Below, in pieces: positions 9,888 through 20,582 of a stretch of DNA of 64,000 nt. The notes beneath the pieces are model-generated. The model had not been told where the DNA came from and did not search any database. It saw only the letters and a program-made list of their open reading frames with translations. Position numbers and translations under genes: made by a program. Within the stretch, counting starts at the first letter, position 1, and each line of letters starts with the position of its first letter. Origin of the DNA: Isoetes taiwanensis (taxonomy: Eukaryota; Streptophyta; Lycopodiopsida; Isoetales; Isoetaceae); assembly GCA_021234155.1 (NCBI GenBank), contig JAJEKV010000014.1, positions 12,625,836-12,689,835 of the forward strand, read 5' to 3'.

Positions 9888-10652
9888 TCACTTTTGATTC
9901 ATTGGGTTGAGCTTCTTCCTCAACCTTGGCTTTTCTTTTTTTCCTTCACAAAGATACATGTGCTCTTGTTCATCGGGATAGAAAGGATCTGAGACATGTG
10001 TGTGGCAAGTGTCAGGTAGGAAAGATAGTTCTGCAGATATAGAAGTAGCTTTGGCAAAGGCTTTGTGTATAGAATCAAAACCTTCTTGGTTTTGGATCCT
10101 AAGCATTTTCTTGTGAATTCTTGGCCTAGGAACTAGACCTTTGATAAAAGCAGCTACAAAGAAGAGAGATGGAGTAGGGATATGACTCTTTTGGCACTTT
10201 CTAAGGTAGGCACTGAATCTTTCAACATATTGGTTGATGCTCTCGCCACTTCGAATGCAGAAAGTTTGAAGCTCATTGGCAAGCTCTTGTGGTGCTGACA
10301 GCTTTCCAAACCTGCTCAAGAACTGTTCCACAAGACTCTCATAAGTGTTAGTACCCATAACAGTAGTAACATGTTCACACCATGCTTCAGGTTCACTAGA
10401 TTTCATACATTTCACAAATTCAGAGAACTTACAACCTTTTTTATTACCATAATCTTTGTAGTAGTCTTCAAATGTCTTCAAGAATTGATTGGCATTCATG
10501 CTGGGCTCAAAAATAGGAGGAGTAATTGGCAGGTTCAGTTCAAAAATAGGAGGCATAGTCAAATTAGGAGGCATATTGCTTGAACTGGGCATTCCAATGG
10601 GATCAGTAGGTTCTGGAGCTTCAGTCTGCTCAATTCTCCTACTTGGAGGCAT
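9888..10652 (-). CDS. G1 gag (capsid) protein
   Basis: 254 residues beginning MPPSRRIEQTEAPEPTD. It has a proline-rich N-terminus, then a retrotransposon gag domain: MNANQFLKTFEDYYKDYG, LVEQFLSRFGKLSAPQEL, INQYVERFSAYLRKC and FFVAAFIKGLVPRPRIHKK. It is close to the gag of E2 and E3 (MNANNFLK, LVKKFLARFGKLLDPQDL). The start lies 47 bases downstream of the primer site, which supports it. It forms the virus-like particle shell. Confidence 0.88.
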   Translation of the reverse strand: MPPSRRIEQTEAPEPTDPIGMPSSSNMPPNLTMPPIFELNLPITPPIFEPSMNANQFLKTFEDYYKDYGNKKGCKFSEFVKCMKSSEPEAWCEHVTTVMGTNTYESLVEQFLSRFGKLSAPQELANELQTFCIRSGESINQYVERFSAYLRKCQKSHIPTPSLFFVAAFIKGLVPRPRIHKKMLRIQNQEGFDSIHKAFAKATSISAELSFLPDTCHTHVSDPFYPDEQEHMYLCEGKKEKPRLRKKLNPMNQK

Positions 10653-10698
10653 GTTTTTTCTCTATTTCCAGGTGAGTTCTTGGTTACCAGGAGGGATA

Positions 10699-10716
10699 AT
10701 CTCGGTAGGACCTCCA
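10699..10716 (-). promoter_or_regulatory. G1 primer-binding site, tRNA-Gln type
   Basis: On the minus strand TGGAGGTCCTACCGAGAT begins 3 bases inside the 5' LTR end. Its complement ends in CCA and matches the 3' end of plant cytosolic tRNA-Gln as I know it. The host tRNA would prime minus-strand cDNA synthesis here. The family 2 elements have the same site with one base changed. Confidence 0.85.
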
Positions 10717-10719
10717 AAA

Positions 10720-13337
10720 TGTTGGAGATTATCCTGGGTGGTCTCCAACTGGGGCCTTACAAAGGTGTTTTGATGGTCAGGACCTCCAGATCACTTGAGG
10801 TGATCAATCTGCACTGCAAAACATCTCTGACTTTGCAAGGAAATACCAAATCCACTAGAGTCCCTAAAGCAAAAGAAACTAGCAGCACTTAAACATTCAC
10901 CAAACCATGCATCTATTTCAAAAGCACTTGAAATCTTTACCAAAGTATGCTAGCCAACTCCAGGAAACTGTTGTGCAAAGTCTACAAGCACAGTGTTTAC
11001 AGACTTCTCACAAATCAACTTCCTGACTGGGTCAATTTTTGGTCAATGGCCTGGACAGTGAGCTCGATTTTGCCAAATGCTAAGCAATGATCTTCTGTGG
11101 TAGAAACAAATTCCCACACCTAGGTATGCTCCTGTAGGTCACGTGCATATGCTCACTGGGTTCAAACAAAGCCTAAATTCTTGCTGTAACATGCATTGCC
11201 CGAGTTTCAATGGCAGGGCCTGTAACAGTCTTTGCACTCTAATTGTCAATTCCCTTTCTTTTGTTTTCTCTGCTCTCAATGTTCACTACTGATGCCTCTG
11301 ATGGTTGCTTGGATACTAGAGATGCCAACAAACTAACAGATGATTCAAAGAAAAGATCTATTTTTAATCTTTCTCAAAGAACATATGATCTGCAGGACGT
11401 TTCGTTTTTTTTCTTTTTCTAACAATGACTTAAACAAGCACTAGTTGTATTTTGCTCAATTCCTTTATGCTCAAGTGTAAATGACAATGCATAGCAAAAT
11501 GAGTTCAATCATACTTTCACACACTCTTTCCCAAATTCCGATTTTCATTAAGTCAAAACAGCAAATTCACAACACAGGGTATTCAAGAATGTCCGACTGG
11601 ATCATCCAAGAACAACTCAATCAAAATAAACTTCAAGTTTCAAAAGATTCAAGGATATTTCATCACATATGCCTCAGATTTTGATTTCCGAAGCAGGAGG
11701 ATCTTCTGCAAGCTCTGTAGACGTCACGACTTCACGTTCCTGATCTTCAAATCCGCTTATGGCCCTCGAAAAATTTCAGTAGAACAAACCTCTCTTTAAA
11801 GTCCCCTGTCTCCGGCCGGATCTTGGCAAATTCGCAATCAATGCCACGGTTTTGGTTTAATTGAGCTGTTCTTTCGGTGAAGTAGGACAAAACCGGCCAA
11901 CAGATGCAATGATTACTCCGTTTGGCTCAACAGAATGAAGGTTTCTTGGCAAATTCAAATTTTAGGGTTCAATATGATATATCCCACAGGCCGAGATCAA
12001 GAAATGGGCCAAGGTATAAATAGAGAGCTATTTTTCTCTCTCTTGATTACGTGGTCTCCTCCCACGCCAAGCTCGGCTCGTGTTTCGACTTGGCATGCCA
12101 GGGGGGACGCCACTTGGCAGAGGATGAGAGGGTAGATAGACGGGGGGGTAGAATAGGAAAATTTTTTGTATTTTTTGGCATGGGGCACGGTTCCCAAGAA
12201 ATGAAATTTGAAGGTCTATATAGGGTCTTTTTTTGAGATTTTTTGTGCCAGGTGGCATATTTTCATGGGAGCTTCAAGATGGCAAGGCCAAATTTTGGAA
12301 AAATAATATTTGAAAAGTCAATGGTGATGTGTGTTGGTCAAACAAGGCATTTTGCCTGGATGGAATTTCAAGATTTCAAGTGCCCCTTGATATTTTGATG
12401 ATGAGGTGGCAATAGGTGAAAATGTAGTGGAGAGGTGGAAAAATAGGTCAACTAGGGTGAACAAGGCTAGTAGGTCCACTTCCCAAGGTAATTTGATCAT
12501 TAGGTTGACCAATTTTGAGTTTGGTCAAAACTTGCCTAGTCATCATTTGATGATGTGGAGTGATGTGATGATGTGGAAATTTGGTGCTTAGGTGGCAACA
12601 TGATGAATGAGACATGAAGGTGGCAATAGGTGAGTGGACCAAAGTAGCTATGGAGGTGATGACATGTATATCTAGTCATCATGCCATGTCACTTGGAGAT
12701 GGTGACTGGGCATTTTTGTGCTTTTTGTGTTTTTTGTGCTTAGCACATATGTTTTTTTTGCTTTAGCTACTTGGTATGAAGTGTGTGATAATGGAATGGC
12801 AAGGCATGAGATGAAAATGATGACATAGAGCTTGATGCTAGGCAACTTTTAGGTTTGACAACTTCCTTGGAAAATGTGCCCTAGGTAATGGTAGGTCAAC
12901 TATGAGACAAATGGTTACATATGAAATACATGATGGTATAGGATGTGAAAAGGCAATGAGGGTGGAAAAATAGGATAAGGGATGATGGTATGATGGAACA
13001 AAGGGTAAATAGGAAAAATAGGATAAGGGATGATGGTATGATGGAACAAAGGGCAAATAGAGAATCATCACAACATGAGAAAGATAAATACCATGTCATA
13101 GCTTGCCATCTTCACGGGGGGGTCCTCCAAACCTCACAAGTGCCTTGAGCTAGAGAATGCATTCAATCCTTGGAGTTTGAGTTGTGAATTTGTGTCTTGA
13201 CTTAAAGTCATCTTTTGGGTTCTTCATCAAAGATCTTTGGTCTTTAAGTTTTTGGTCTCAAAGATTCTTGGTCTTCAAATCCTTGCTCGTGATATTGCTC
13301 AAGAGCCTTGTATATGTTGCCTGCTAGTTGTGCAACA
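10720..13337 (-). repeat. 5' LTR of G1
   Basis: About 2618 bp, the partner of 2042-4650; it ends TGTGCAACA on the plus strand. The minus-strand promoter should lie inside it; TATA-like AT-rich segments exist near 12012-12020 but I cannot place the start site. It is followed immediately by CTCAC and the remaining copia integrase. Confidence 0.93.
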
Positions 13338-13493
13338 CTCACCCACCCTGCTTTTTCTTTGAGGAGAGAATCTACATGTCAATTGTCTCCTAATGCCCTT
13401 TTTTGCACAGAAATCTTTAAACCCCTGAGACAAGTACTCACCTCCCCTATCAGATCTAATACACTTCACTTTCCTTCCAGTTTTAGTTTCAAC
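13338..13493 (-). pseudogene. copia integrase, upstream half of C1
   Basis: Minus-strand reading gives KVKCIRSDRGGEYLSQGF and KKGIRRQLTCRFSPQRKS, the catalytic-core block of copia integrase. It ends in VGE at the G1 insertion; the expected ERKN lies at 2015-2041. It therefore completes the split element. The left boundary of this block, at 13494, is an abrupt switch to gypsy family 2 sequence. Confidence 0.85.
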
Positions 13494-13583
13494 ACTGAGG
13501 TTGAAGGTTTTGTCAGGAACACATTCAACATTTTGGAGGTTCTACCGAGATATTTTTCTGGAATTTGAACTCATGGCTCCTAG
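13494..13583 (+). mobile_element. 90-bp remnant of gypsy family 2: LTR end, primer site, gag start
   Basis: Plus-strand sequence ends an LTR with AACACATTCAACA (13530). A TTT spacer and TGGAGGTTCTACCGAGAT (13534-13551) follow, then AATTTGAACTCATGGCTCCT. The same order is present in reverse at 38590-38640 in E3. Only this scrap of the element remains, between copia and LINE sequence. Confidence 0.85.
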
Positions 13584-13585
13584 TG

Positions 13586-13615
13586 TTGACCCGATTTTTG
13601 GCAAAATCGGGTCAA
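13586..13615. other. Perfect 13-bp hairpin
   Basis: TTGACCCGATTTT, loop TGGC, AAAATCGGGTCAA: a perfect 13-bp inverted repeat with a 4-base loop. It sits at the junction between the family 2 scrap and the LINE 3' region. It could be the LINE end or an unrelated insertion terminus; no partner copy is seen in this window. Confidence 0.7.
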
Positions 13616-14146
13616 GATAGAAGAACACTATCAAGGTCTTGGGGGGAGGGGGGGGGTGAAGATCAAGGGTCCAGATTCATTTGTGCTTGTTGTTAGAATC
13701 CAAGGGCCCATATTAAGTTGTGTTAGTTGTTAAACAAAAAGACAAATTTGGTTATGGAGAGAAGGAAGGAAGGAAGGAAGGAAGTATATTTTAACGTCCA
13801 CGGAGGCCAACTGGCCTATGAGACGGTGATACAATATAGCTTAAAAAGTTTCCAAACACAAAAGAAAACCACAAAAACCCCCAGACAATGTGTCTCTACC
13901 ATGGGATGAAAAAACCCCCCATGTGGGAGGAAAAACCCTTGTAGTAGTAGGCGTTGAGAGGCCCTATCTGGGCGCTCAAATTCTCTGTGCCTCCCTGACG
14001 GTGGAGACTTGCGTAATGTAGGATGCGAGACGTGCAAACATTACGGCCAACAGTTGATGAATTGCTATCTCGTGAGTATCGAGATCGGCATGAGCTGCTT
14101 CGGGATGTGTGCATATCTTCGGGTCATTCCCGTGAGAGCATGGTAT
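13616..14146 (-). other. Presumed LINE 3' untranslated region
   Basis: No conserved coding reading. It contains a G run at 13640-13655 and (GAAG)n at 13761-13784 (CTTC on the LINE strand). The stretch at 13905-13940 is rich in C and G runs. Assignment to the LINE is by position only. Confidence 0.45.
13761..13784 (+). repeat. (GAAG)6 microsatellite
   Basis: Six perfect GAAG units. Some LINE families end in simple repeats, so this may mark the LINE 3' tail (CTTC on its strand). Confidence 0.85.
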
Positions 14147-14986
14147 TCATCTTCTACTATCGCATGTGATAAGACGGCATAATCTCTCATGCCGGGGATT
14201 CCCTCGCCCTCCATCCCGTTCCCGCCCGTCTGTCTCAATTCTGAGATGGTGGGACCCTGCCCTTATTGTAGCTATAGCTCTCCGTTTCTTGGTAGAGATA
14301 TGAAGCGACGAATTAACCTGCGTGTGGTAGTGCTCTGTTTTGGGCTTTGCAAGAGTGGGCGCATCCCACAGAGAGGCAGCAAAGCGCTCATTCAAATGCA
14401 GCTCCTGCTCTGCGATATTCGACATATCCATAATGTGTTGATAGTCTATGGACCATCTTGCGAACCATCCCCTACAATGCTCCTGCCACACTCTCTTCAG
14501 ACATTGTGGCCCTTGTGCCAATAACAGAGCCCGGGGAGGAAGACGTTGTGCATCCATTCTGTCAACCTTATGGAAATACGCAAGGTTCTCGCGCAAGATA
14601 GCGTATCTTTGCAGGGACCAAAAGCCAGTCTCATACTGCAAAATCGGATAAGGCACCGTGTCCTTGACGCCTAGGCTGTATGTTAGGAAAGCCTTCTGTA
14701 CCCTCTCTAGCTTATCCCAAGTACCCTTGCTAACTGTTGCCCCCCATACCTCTACCCCATACAACAATACTGGTTCCACGAGTGCTCAGAACAGGTGTGC
14801 TTTGCGTGCCCAATCGCAGAGATCTATTATGTAACAGCTATTCTGCATTGCATACAGGGCTTTCCACCCTGCGCTGACCCTTCTTTCTACACAGTCATCC
14901 CATAGCATGTTAGTAGAGAAATCGATTCCCAGATACTTAAAGGTCCTTACAACTTCCATCCTTTGTCCTCTGTAATAGAAGTTCAC
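14147..14986 (-). pseudogene. LINE C-terminal region after RT
   Basis: Two frames (14786-14986 and 14147-14779) follow the RT. The first has VRTFKYLGIDFSTNMLW, a typical RT thumb motif. The second has LYGVEVWGATVSKGTWDKLE, a conserved block after LINE RT, then a region with AFLTYSLGVKDTVPYPIL and several cysteines and histidines. A one-frame break separates the two pieces. Confidence 0.78.
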
Positions 14987-15753
14987 GGGATATCATGTTT
15001 GCAGACAGTGATTGGCAAACGCTTGGTTTTCTTTGGTTGACTGTCATTCCTGCTATGTCACAGAATTGACTGAGAGCATCCAAATGTTCCTGCATACTCC
15101 TAGCTGTATGGGACAATAAGCCTAGATCGTCTGCATAGAGCAACTGTTGTACTGTATATGCTTCTGGCAATTGCGGGCCACCACCTCCATGTTCTTGCAT
15201 CCAGGTCTCCAACTTGTCAATATAGAGTCCAAAAAGCGTTGGAGATAACGGGCATCCCTGTTTAACACCTATGGTGCTGTTCACCCGGTGGTCTGACGCA
15301 GGCAAAGTGGCACATATTCCGTCATAGAGCCGGTAGATGGCATTCTGCAAATCCTGTGTGACATGTAGCTCCTGCAAGCGTTGCCACAACAGGTCCCGAG
15401 GGACTGTATCATATGCCGTCTTAAAATCCACGAAACAGCAATACAAGTCACGTCGTGCATTGCGGCTAGCTTCCATAAGGATTCGTGGAGTGGGCAGGGC
15501 GGAAACCTGCCTGGCCAACTGCATGTACTCCAGTTTCCTCCGCCCATTGCGTTAACTTCTTCTCCAGCACACCTGCTAAAAGTTTTGCAAGTAACGGGCT
15601 CACCATGATCATATGGTAGTTGGTGGAGTCATCCCTGCTTCCCGTCTTATGAATAGGGGTGACCTTGCTAACCATCCATTCCTGCGGGAGGCCCCTCTCG
15701 ATGGCACGATTGATTATCCTGTCAAAGGCCCGAGCAAAGCTGGCCCACCCCAT
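14937..15753 (-). pseudogene. LINE reverse transcriptase core
   Basis: The 15466-15753 frame gives WMVSKVTPIHKTGSRDD and NYHMIMVSPLLAKLLAGVLE (RT blocks 1-2). The 14937-15524 frame gives CCFVDFKTAYDTVPRDLLWQ (block 3, catalytic Asp), GVKQGCPLSPTLFGLYID (block 4) and QQLLYADDLGLLS (YADD box), then GMTVNQRKPS. All catalytic residues are visible, but a frameshift splits the gene near 15500. Confidence 0.88.
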
Positions 15754-16145
15754 TTCAACAATTTCGGCACGAGTCCCTGCAAGTCCTTTGCTTTACCATT
15801 AGCAAGATGCCTAAGACCCTGGTGAATGTCCTCCTCTGAAAGCTGTAGTGTTTCTCCTAGCTGATCTGGTACGTCAGCAATTGCTCCTGGGGGGTCATAC
15901 AACTCCTTCAACCGTTGTCTCCACTGGTCTGAGATAACATTGCCAGGTGGTTGATGCCTCTTATACAGCACTCTACGCCAAAAGGCTTTTGGCTCAGTCA
16001 TCAGTAGATCAAACATGCGTTGCTGATTTTCTGCAATGTAGCGATGCTTTTTGGATTTCAAGAATGCCTTATAGTCCCTAATGGCCTGTTGCCGGAGCTG
16101 TGGATCTAAGATGGTGCGTAGCTGACTCTTTAGAGCCTTACACAT
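15714..16145 (-). pseudogene. LINE linker between endonuclease and RT
   Basis: 143 residues with a helical, basic composition, including AFLKSKKHRYIAENQQRMF and FDLLMTEPKAFWRRVLYKRH. This resembles the region between the endonuclease and RT of plant and animal LINEs, where KxFW motifs are common. It overlaps the flanking frames by 15-40 bases, showing indels. Confidence 0.72.
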
Positions 16146-17199
16146 TCAGCGTCAAACCAGGGGTTTTGAGGGAATTGCTCAGTGTCCCTTCGCGGGGGCT
16201 TTCTTGATGCAAAGCATTCACTGGCTGCTGCGAGTGAGGCCTTCACCAACCATTCACACTTATCATGCAATGTATAGAGGGCATCAATCCCCTGTAGCTC
16301 ACGTCCCAGCGCCACCTCATATCCTGCTTGCTTCCGATAGTTTGGGGTGTATCCCAAACCCCGAGGGCGCCTGTCCCGTGGCCACGCCACTGAGTGCCTC
16401 CAATCCAAAGTGACATAAAGTGGATAGTGGTCTGACAAAGTCTCTTCATCCCTTGTTCCTGTGCCTGTCGCGAAATCTCTAATGATATCAAGTTCTGGCA
16501 CTGGAGCTAGGAGATAATCCACCACGTTGGCTCCACCATCGCCCCCGTCGCTTCTGCAAGTGAAGCCCTCTGATCGCGGCCATTTGAGCATACCATTGCA
16601 GATCACCATGTCAAAGATCTGACAGAGCTGGACCAAGTCTCTTCCAAAGGCCCTGGAGACTGTATCCTGGGAGCGTCTTGCATGCTGGGATGCCTCCGTT
16701 TCTAGCCAAAGTGGGTTGGAGTCAGTATTTCCCTGAAAAGTGACCGACTGCCAATGTGTCGTACGTGCATTGAAATCTCCCAATAAAAACACATGACCCT
16801 CCTGGCGATACTGCTCTATGTCATCATACAGTTCCCTATAGGGCATATGCACATTTATATTTGCCTGATGAACCCTGTAGAACTTAGAAGTTTCATGGGG
16901 TATATAACATCCTGCGATAAACAGTGGGCGATGGTGAGGCTGCAGCACTCGTATCCACAGGTAGCGGTTGAGTCTATCAGCCGGAGCGAGACTGTGGATG
17001 CTATAGCATCTTTGAAGTAGCACGCGACCCCTCCATACCCTCGCTTGCCATGGCGCTCATTGGCCAGTGAGAAATAATGGTACCCTGGGATGTCTAGTAA
17101 CAGATGATCACTATATTCCCATATCTCTTGCAAGAAGATTCCAGGGCATGTATTGCCTCTGTCTGTGTGATGTACTCGGAGGGGGGGGAGCCCTCGCAA
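16130..17199 (-). pseudogene. LINE EEP/AP-type endonuclease
   Basis: Frames 16130-17023 and 16855-17199 overlap. The first contains VFLLGDFNARTTHW (catalytic Asp/Asn of the GDFN motif), CRSDGGDGGANVVDYLLAP and LSDHYPLYVTLDWR (the SDH motif). The second has GIFLQEIWEYSDHLLLDIPG and KRGYGGVACYF, the N-terminal LQE motif. The enzyme nicks target DNA to prime reverse transcription. The extreme N-terminus is missing. Confidence 0.85.
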
Positions 17200-17260
17200 T
17201 TACGTGCCTGCTTCTTTAGCGCAGCAGATTCTCCTCCATCGTTTGTGAGGCCTACCAAGA

Positions 17261-18364
17261 AGACAAAAAACAAAGGATTGATGAGGTGTAAAAAAGGACT
17301 GCCAAGATCATGCCAAGTGGATGGCCAAGATTTATCAAAAAAGTTATAAATATCTTGGGGGGATTTGTTCTCCTCGTCTTGGCTCTGGAATCTCACATGG
17401 AGCAAGGGCAGTGGCAGCCCTGGGAAGATGGTGTTAGAGACCTCTCCCCCATGCAAGATATCTTGAAGCATTGTTTTATATTATTTTCTTGAATAAAGTG
17501 GTGCACCCTCCTTATTTTCCATACTTTTTCCATTGTTTCCTTTTTTTAATTTCCATTCTCTATATTCTCCTTTTTGTGTTACCAAATTTTTGTCCATTTT
17601 TCATTTTTTAGCACACCAGCCCTACCGGGCCTACAGCCTTTCCTCAAATTCTGGCCTATCCACGTGTAATTTCCATATCATCAAAATCTGATGTGCCTTA
17701 TTTTGCACCGTCAGATCTCTACTTTCGCAAATCTAAGGCCAGGGAAATTAGAAAATCGGCAAAAAAATAGCTACGGAGATGGAAAGGGTCGGCTCTCCCA
17801 ATTCCCTAATTGCTTTCTCCTCCTCCTTTCCATTTCTTCCCTGCCTCCGTTTCCTTCTTCTTTCCATTTCTCTGCCCACCAGCTTGTTTCATTGCCGTCA
17901 TTGTTTCTCTTTTTATTTATCTCTCTTTATCGGCGGTGTTGGCATTTATCGGCGGTGTCGGCATGCAAAGGCGAGGGCAGAAAAGTAAGCTTTAGCATTT
18001 CATGGCTGCCATTGATGGCTGCCATTGCTGCTGCAGCAGTTACCGTGGTTGGATCGAGCCCCAAAAGGCAACAGATTCATCTTGACATTCTGGGTTGTCA
18101 CAAGCCTGTGTTTCCCTCAAACCCTAGAATTCATGCAGAAAGAAAGTGATTTTCTTCTTGATTTATGGGCTATGCAGCATCCAAGATGATGGCAACCATG
18201 TCAAAAAATCGCCATGACTTTAGTTTCTGCCCTCCCGTTGGTACAAACCCTGCCATTTGTAGTTTTTATTTAGGGCTCGTTAGCTAGGGAGTTTAATACA
18301 ACAAGCATATGTAATATTTGGTACATGAGCCTCTATCTGAAGCATAATGTTGAATGGTTTTGCA
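17261..18364. other. Non-coding; probable 5' region and first intron of the GT47 gene
   Basis: No conserved coding sequence. 17520-17600 is T-rich, and 17800-17940 is a pyrimidine-rich leader-like stretch. A polypyrimidine/TTTTGCAG acceptor at about 18364 precedes the exon holding the N-terminal coding sequence of the exostosin-like gene. An open frame of 152 codons at 17691-18149 is low-complexity (Ser/Phe/Leu) and looks like a leader shadow. Confidence 0.45.
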
Positions 18365-18446
18365 GGCAAATCGAAGTCAAAATGTCACAAGTTGAGAGCA
18401 GAATCGAGCATTTCCTTTACAAAGGATCTGCTTAGCTGTATGTTGA

Positions 18447-18850
18447 ATGGCGCAGAAGACATCCATTCTCAGAGTGCTCATGCCCATGGTTTCACTCTTA
18501 ATCCTATGCTATTACGTCATTTCGTTTCCTCTGTCTTTTGATGGCGATGGTGGTCCTAGCAATGCACAAGCTTCACTAAGTAAGCCTTTCAACGATGAGG
18601 ATTTAAAAAACAACGGGACAGGCAAAAACGCAGTTCTTAGTAAGCGTGAGGAGGATGTTGTCAATAATTTAACTCAAATTGTAATGACGCAGAATCTGAT
18701 CATGAATTGGGTGATAATGGCCATAAGTTTAGAGATCCTGTGATGAAATCAGAGAAAAACCTGAATGACTAGTTTGATAGTAAAAAAACAGAGGAGCCAG
18801 CGCTAGGAGATTTTCCTGATGGATCTTTCTTGGGAGAAGATTTCTTTCGT
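18447..18850 (+). pseudogene. N-terminal exon, probable GT47 (exostosin-like) type II membrane protein
   Basis: Begins MAQKTSILRVLMPMVSLLIL; a single hydrophobic segment (about residues 9-29) near the N-terminus is typical of a Golgi glycosyltransferase signal anchor. It is followed by an acidic, Asn/Asp-rich stem with NGTG and NNLT glycosylation sites. After VVNNLTQIVM the reading shifts by one base and continues as ESDHELGDNGHKFRDP, then meets TAG and TGA stops. The link to the GT47 exons at 20583 and 20928 rests on order, strand and architecture only; middle exons have not been found. Confidence 0.5.
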
Positions 18851-19180
18851 TTCACCTGACTCAAATCTTGTTTCACATATCCAGCAGCAAAGAAGTAGAT
18901 TATGACGAGCATACAGGTTCCAAATGATTGGTCCATTTCCTGGAGAATAAATTTTAAACCTACTCAAGCTCCCTTAGTGATCATTCCTATAAGCAATTTG
19001 ATCCTTGTCATCCAATTGCGATAGAACATCTTGATACATTAGCCTGTTATTCATATTCGTGGAACTGTCTCTCATAAGCATGTCCTTCCTCGTGGGCATT
19101 ATATTACATGTTGGCCATCAGGACATATGCTCCAGAATGAAAGGAATTTACATACGTAATTGCTTCAAAGCATTTTCTTC

Positions 19181-19890
19181 CTAGTAGTGCATTTTGCATG
19201 TAGTGAGCAGAGACACCCACAGACAAATATCAGGTTTCACAGTAATGGAATCTTCTGCCTCTTTAAAACATCCTGCATGGCTTAAAAGTTCCACCATGCA
19301 TGTGATGTGGAGTAGGTTGAAGTTTAAGCAATCGAATTCACTCATGGACCTGGCATACCATAAGCCTTCATCTGCCAAACCCACACGATTGAGTGTTGTG
19401 AGTATGCCAAGGAATGCAACATCATTTGGTTGAATTCCATGATTTTTCATACTCTTAAAACACTCTGCAGCCAATCCAGCTTCACCAATCTCAGCACATC
19501 CGGTGATCATGGCACTCCAAACCACCACGTTTTTATTTGGCAATTCGTCAAAGACTTTGAATGCTTCTAACAAGCTTCCGCACTTGGAATACATATCAAC
19601 AAGTGCACTTCCAATAACAATCTCAGAATGGATACCATCTTCAAATACCATCTTCAACTATTTGCTCATGGATATGTTGGCCTTGACTTATGGCACATAT
19701 TTCACCACATGCATGTTTTATATTCTCACGCATGTTGCTGTAGCAACTACTGCAAGCTTGCTTTTCCCATGTTGAACATATACTACATCCTGCTTGGCTA
19801 AATCAGAAAATACTTTAAGTGCCTCCTCCAGACTTCCAGCTTTTGTGTACATAACAATAAGGGTACTGCCAATGGCAATGTCAGATAGGA
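19181..19890 (-). pseudogene. PPR protein pseudogene fragment
   Basis: The frame 19181-19657 contains VIGSALVDMYSKCGSLLEAF, VFDELPNKNVVVWSAMITGC, MKNHGIQPNDVAFLGILTTL and a PDICLWVSLLTTCK stretch. These are consecutive plant PLS-type pentatricopeptide repeats of an RNA-binding organelle protein. Upstream (19660-19890) further repeats such as AIGSTLIVMYTKAGSLEEAL are interrupted by stops and frame changes. Both ends are missing. It lies in reverse orientation between the GT47 exons. Confidence 0.85.
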
Positions 19891-20582
19891 AAACTGACAG
19901 GCAAATATGTCAGCGAAGGCTATTTTTTGTAGAATCTTCTAGAGAGCAAGTTTTACATAATGAATGCTTCCCATGCCATAAAATGAGAGGAAAAGTGAGC
20001 CAAAACTTTGTGAAGTGTACAACATAGAAAGAGCTCCATATGTAATTTAGGTATGAAGTTATACTTGTTTTTTGAAATAGGGAACCAGTTATGAGAAGAT
20101 AACCCAAATTGTGGAAGAATGCGTGGGGATTTTAAAAAGGAAATATCCAGACTGGAACCATACCTTAGAAGCAGCCATTTTTTTGTCACATTTTACAGCC
20201 CTTTGCATTGCCACATGGTGGTAATGACACTTCAAATAGGTACAGACCTGATAAGTGTTTGAGATGTAAGATTTGATATTTATCAGCATGAGCCAACTGG
20301 AATTTTCATTATCTCCTTTTCATAAGGACATTAGCGTGTTAACTTCAAACTTTTTTAGTAGATCCTTAGATAAAATAGAATAATAGAACTTGGTTTTCTT
20401 ACGAATTGCTTCATTTTATTCCTCATGACAGTTCTTGGCTTTTGGGCAGGTGGTTGCATTCCAGGTACATCACATGAACAACTCAGATGAACTTCTAACC
20501 CTTGAAACATTCTAGGAATCTTATATATATTTGTAGTTTGTTAAGATTTGTTGTCCATAACTTTATAAACATTTTCGTGCAG

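Larger units (their letters stand above)
2042..13337 (-). mobile_element. Ty3/gypsy retrotransposon G1, near-complete, inserted in copia C1
   Basis: Two direct copies of a 2.6 kb sequence (2042-4650 and 10720-13337), each with TG at one end and CA at the other, flank about 6.1 kb. On the minus strand the order is 5' LTR, tRNA-Gln-type primer site, gag, CCHC knuckle, protease, RNase H-type domain, RT, degenerate RNase H, integrase, 3' LTR. Flanking 5-mers are CTCAG (2037-2041) and CTCAC (13338-13342), a target duplication with one mismatch. The two halves of the copia integrase join across it. LTRs are largely identical outside clustered differences, implying a fairly recent insertion. Frame breaks in pol make it probably inactive, unless they are sequence errors. 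Confidence 0.92.
13616..17260 (-). mobile_element. LINE (non-LTR retrotransposon), decayed
   Basis: Minus-strand EEP-type endonuclease followed by reverse transcriptase and a C-terminal extension, without LTRs: the layout of a non-LTR element. The coding sequence is broken into at least six overlapping frames. The 5' limit is uncertain (endonuclease N-terminus incomplete, about 17200-17260). The 3' side has a 530-base untranslated region with a (CTTC)n tract on the element strand and no poly(A). No ORF1 is visible. Confidence 0.8.

Noticed and set aside
10699-10716. Sequence matching a tRNA-Gln 3' end, considered as a tRNA gene
   Set aside because: Only the last 18 bases match and they lie next to an LTR end in an element; there is no acceptor partner or anticodon arm. 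It is a primer-binding site.
17691-18149. 152-codon open frame upstream of GT47
   Set aside because: Low-complexity Ser/Leu/Phe composition from pyrimidine-rich sequence; fits a leader region rather than a protein.
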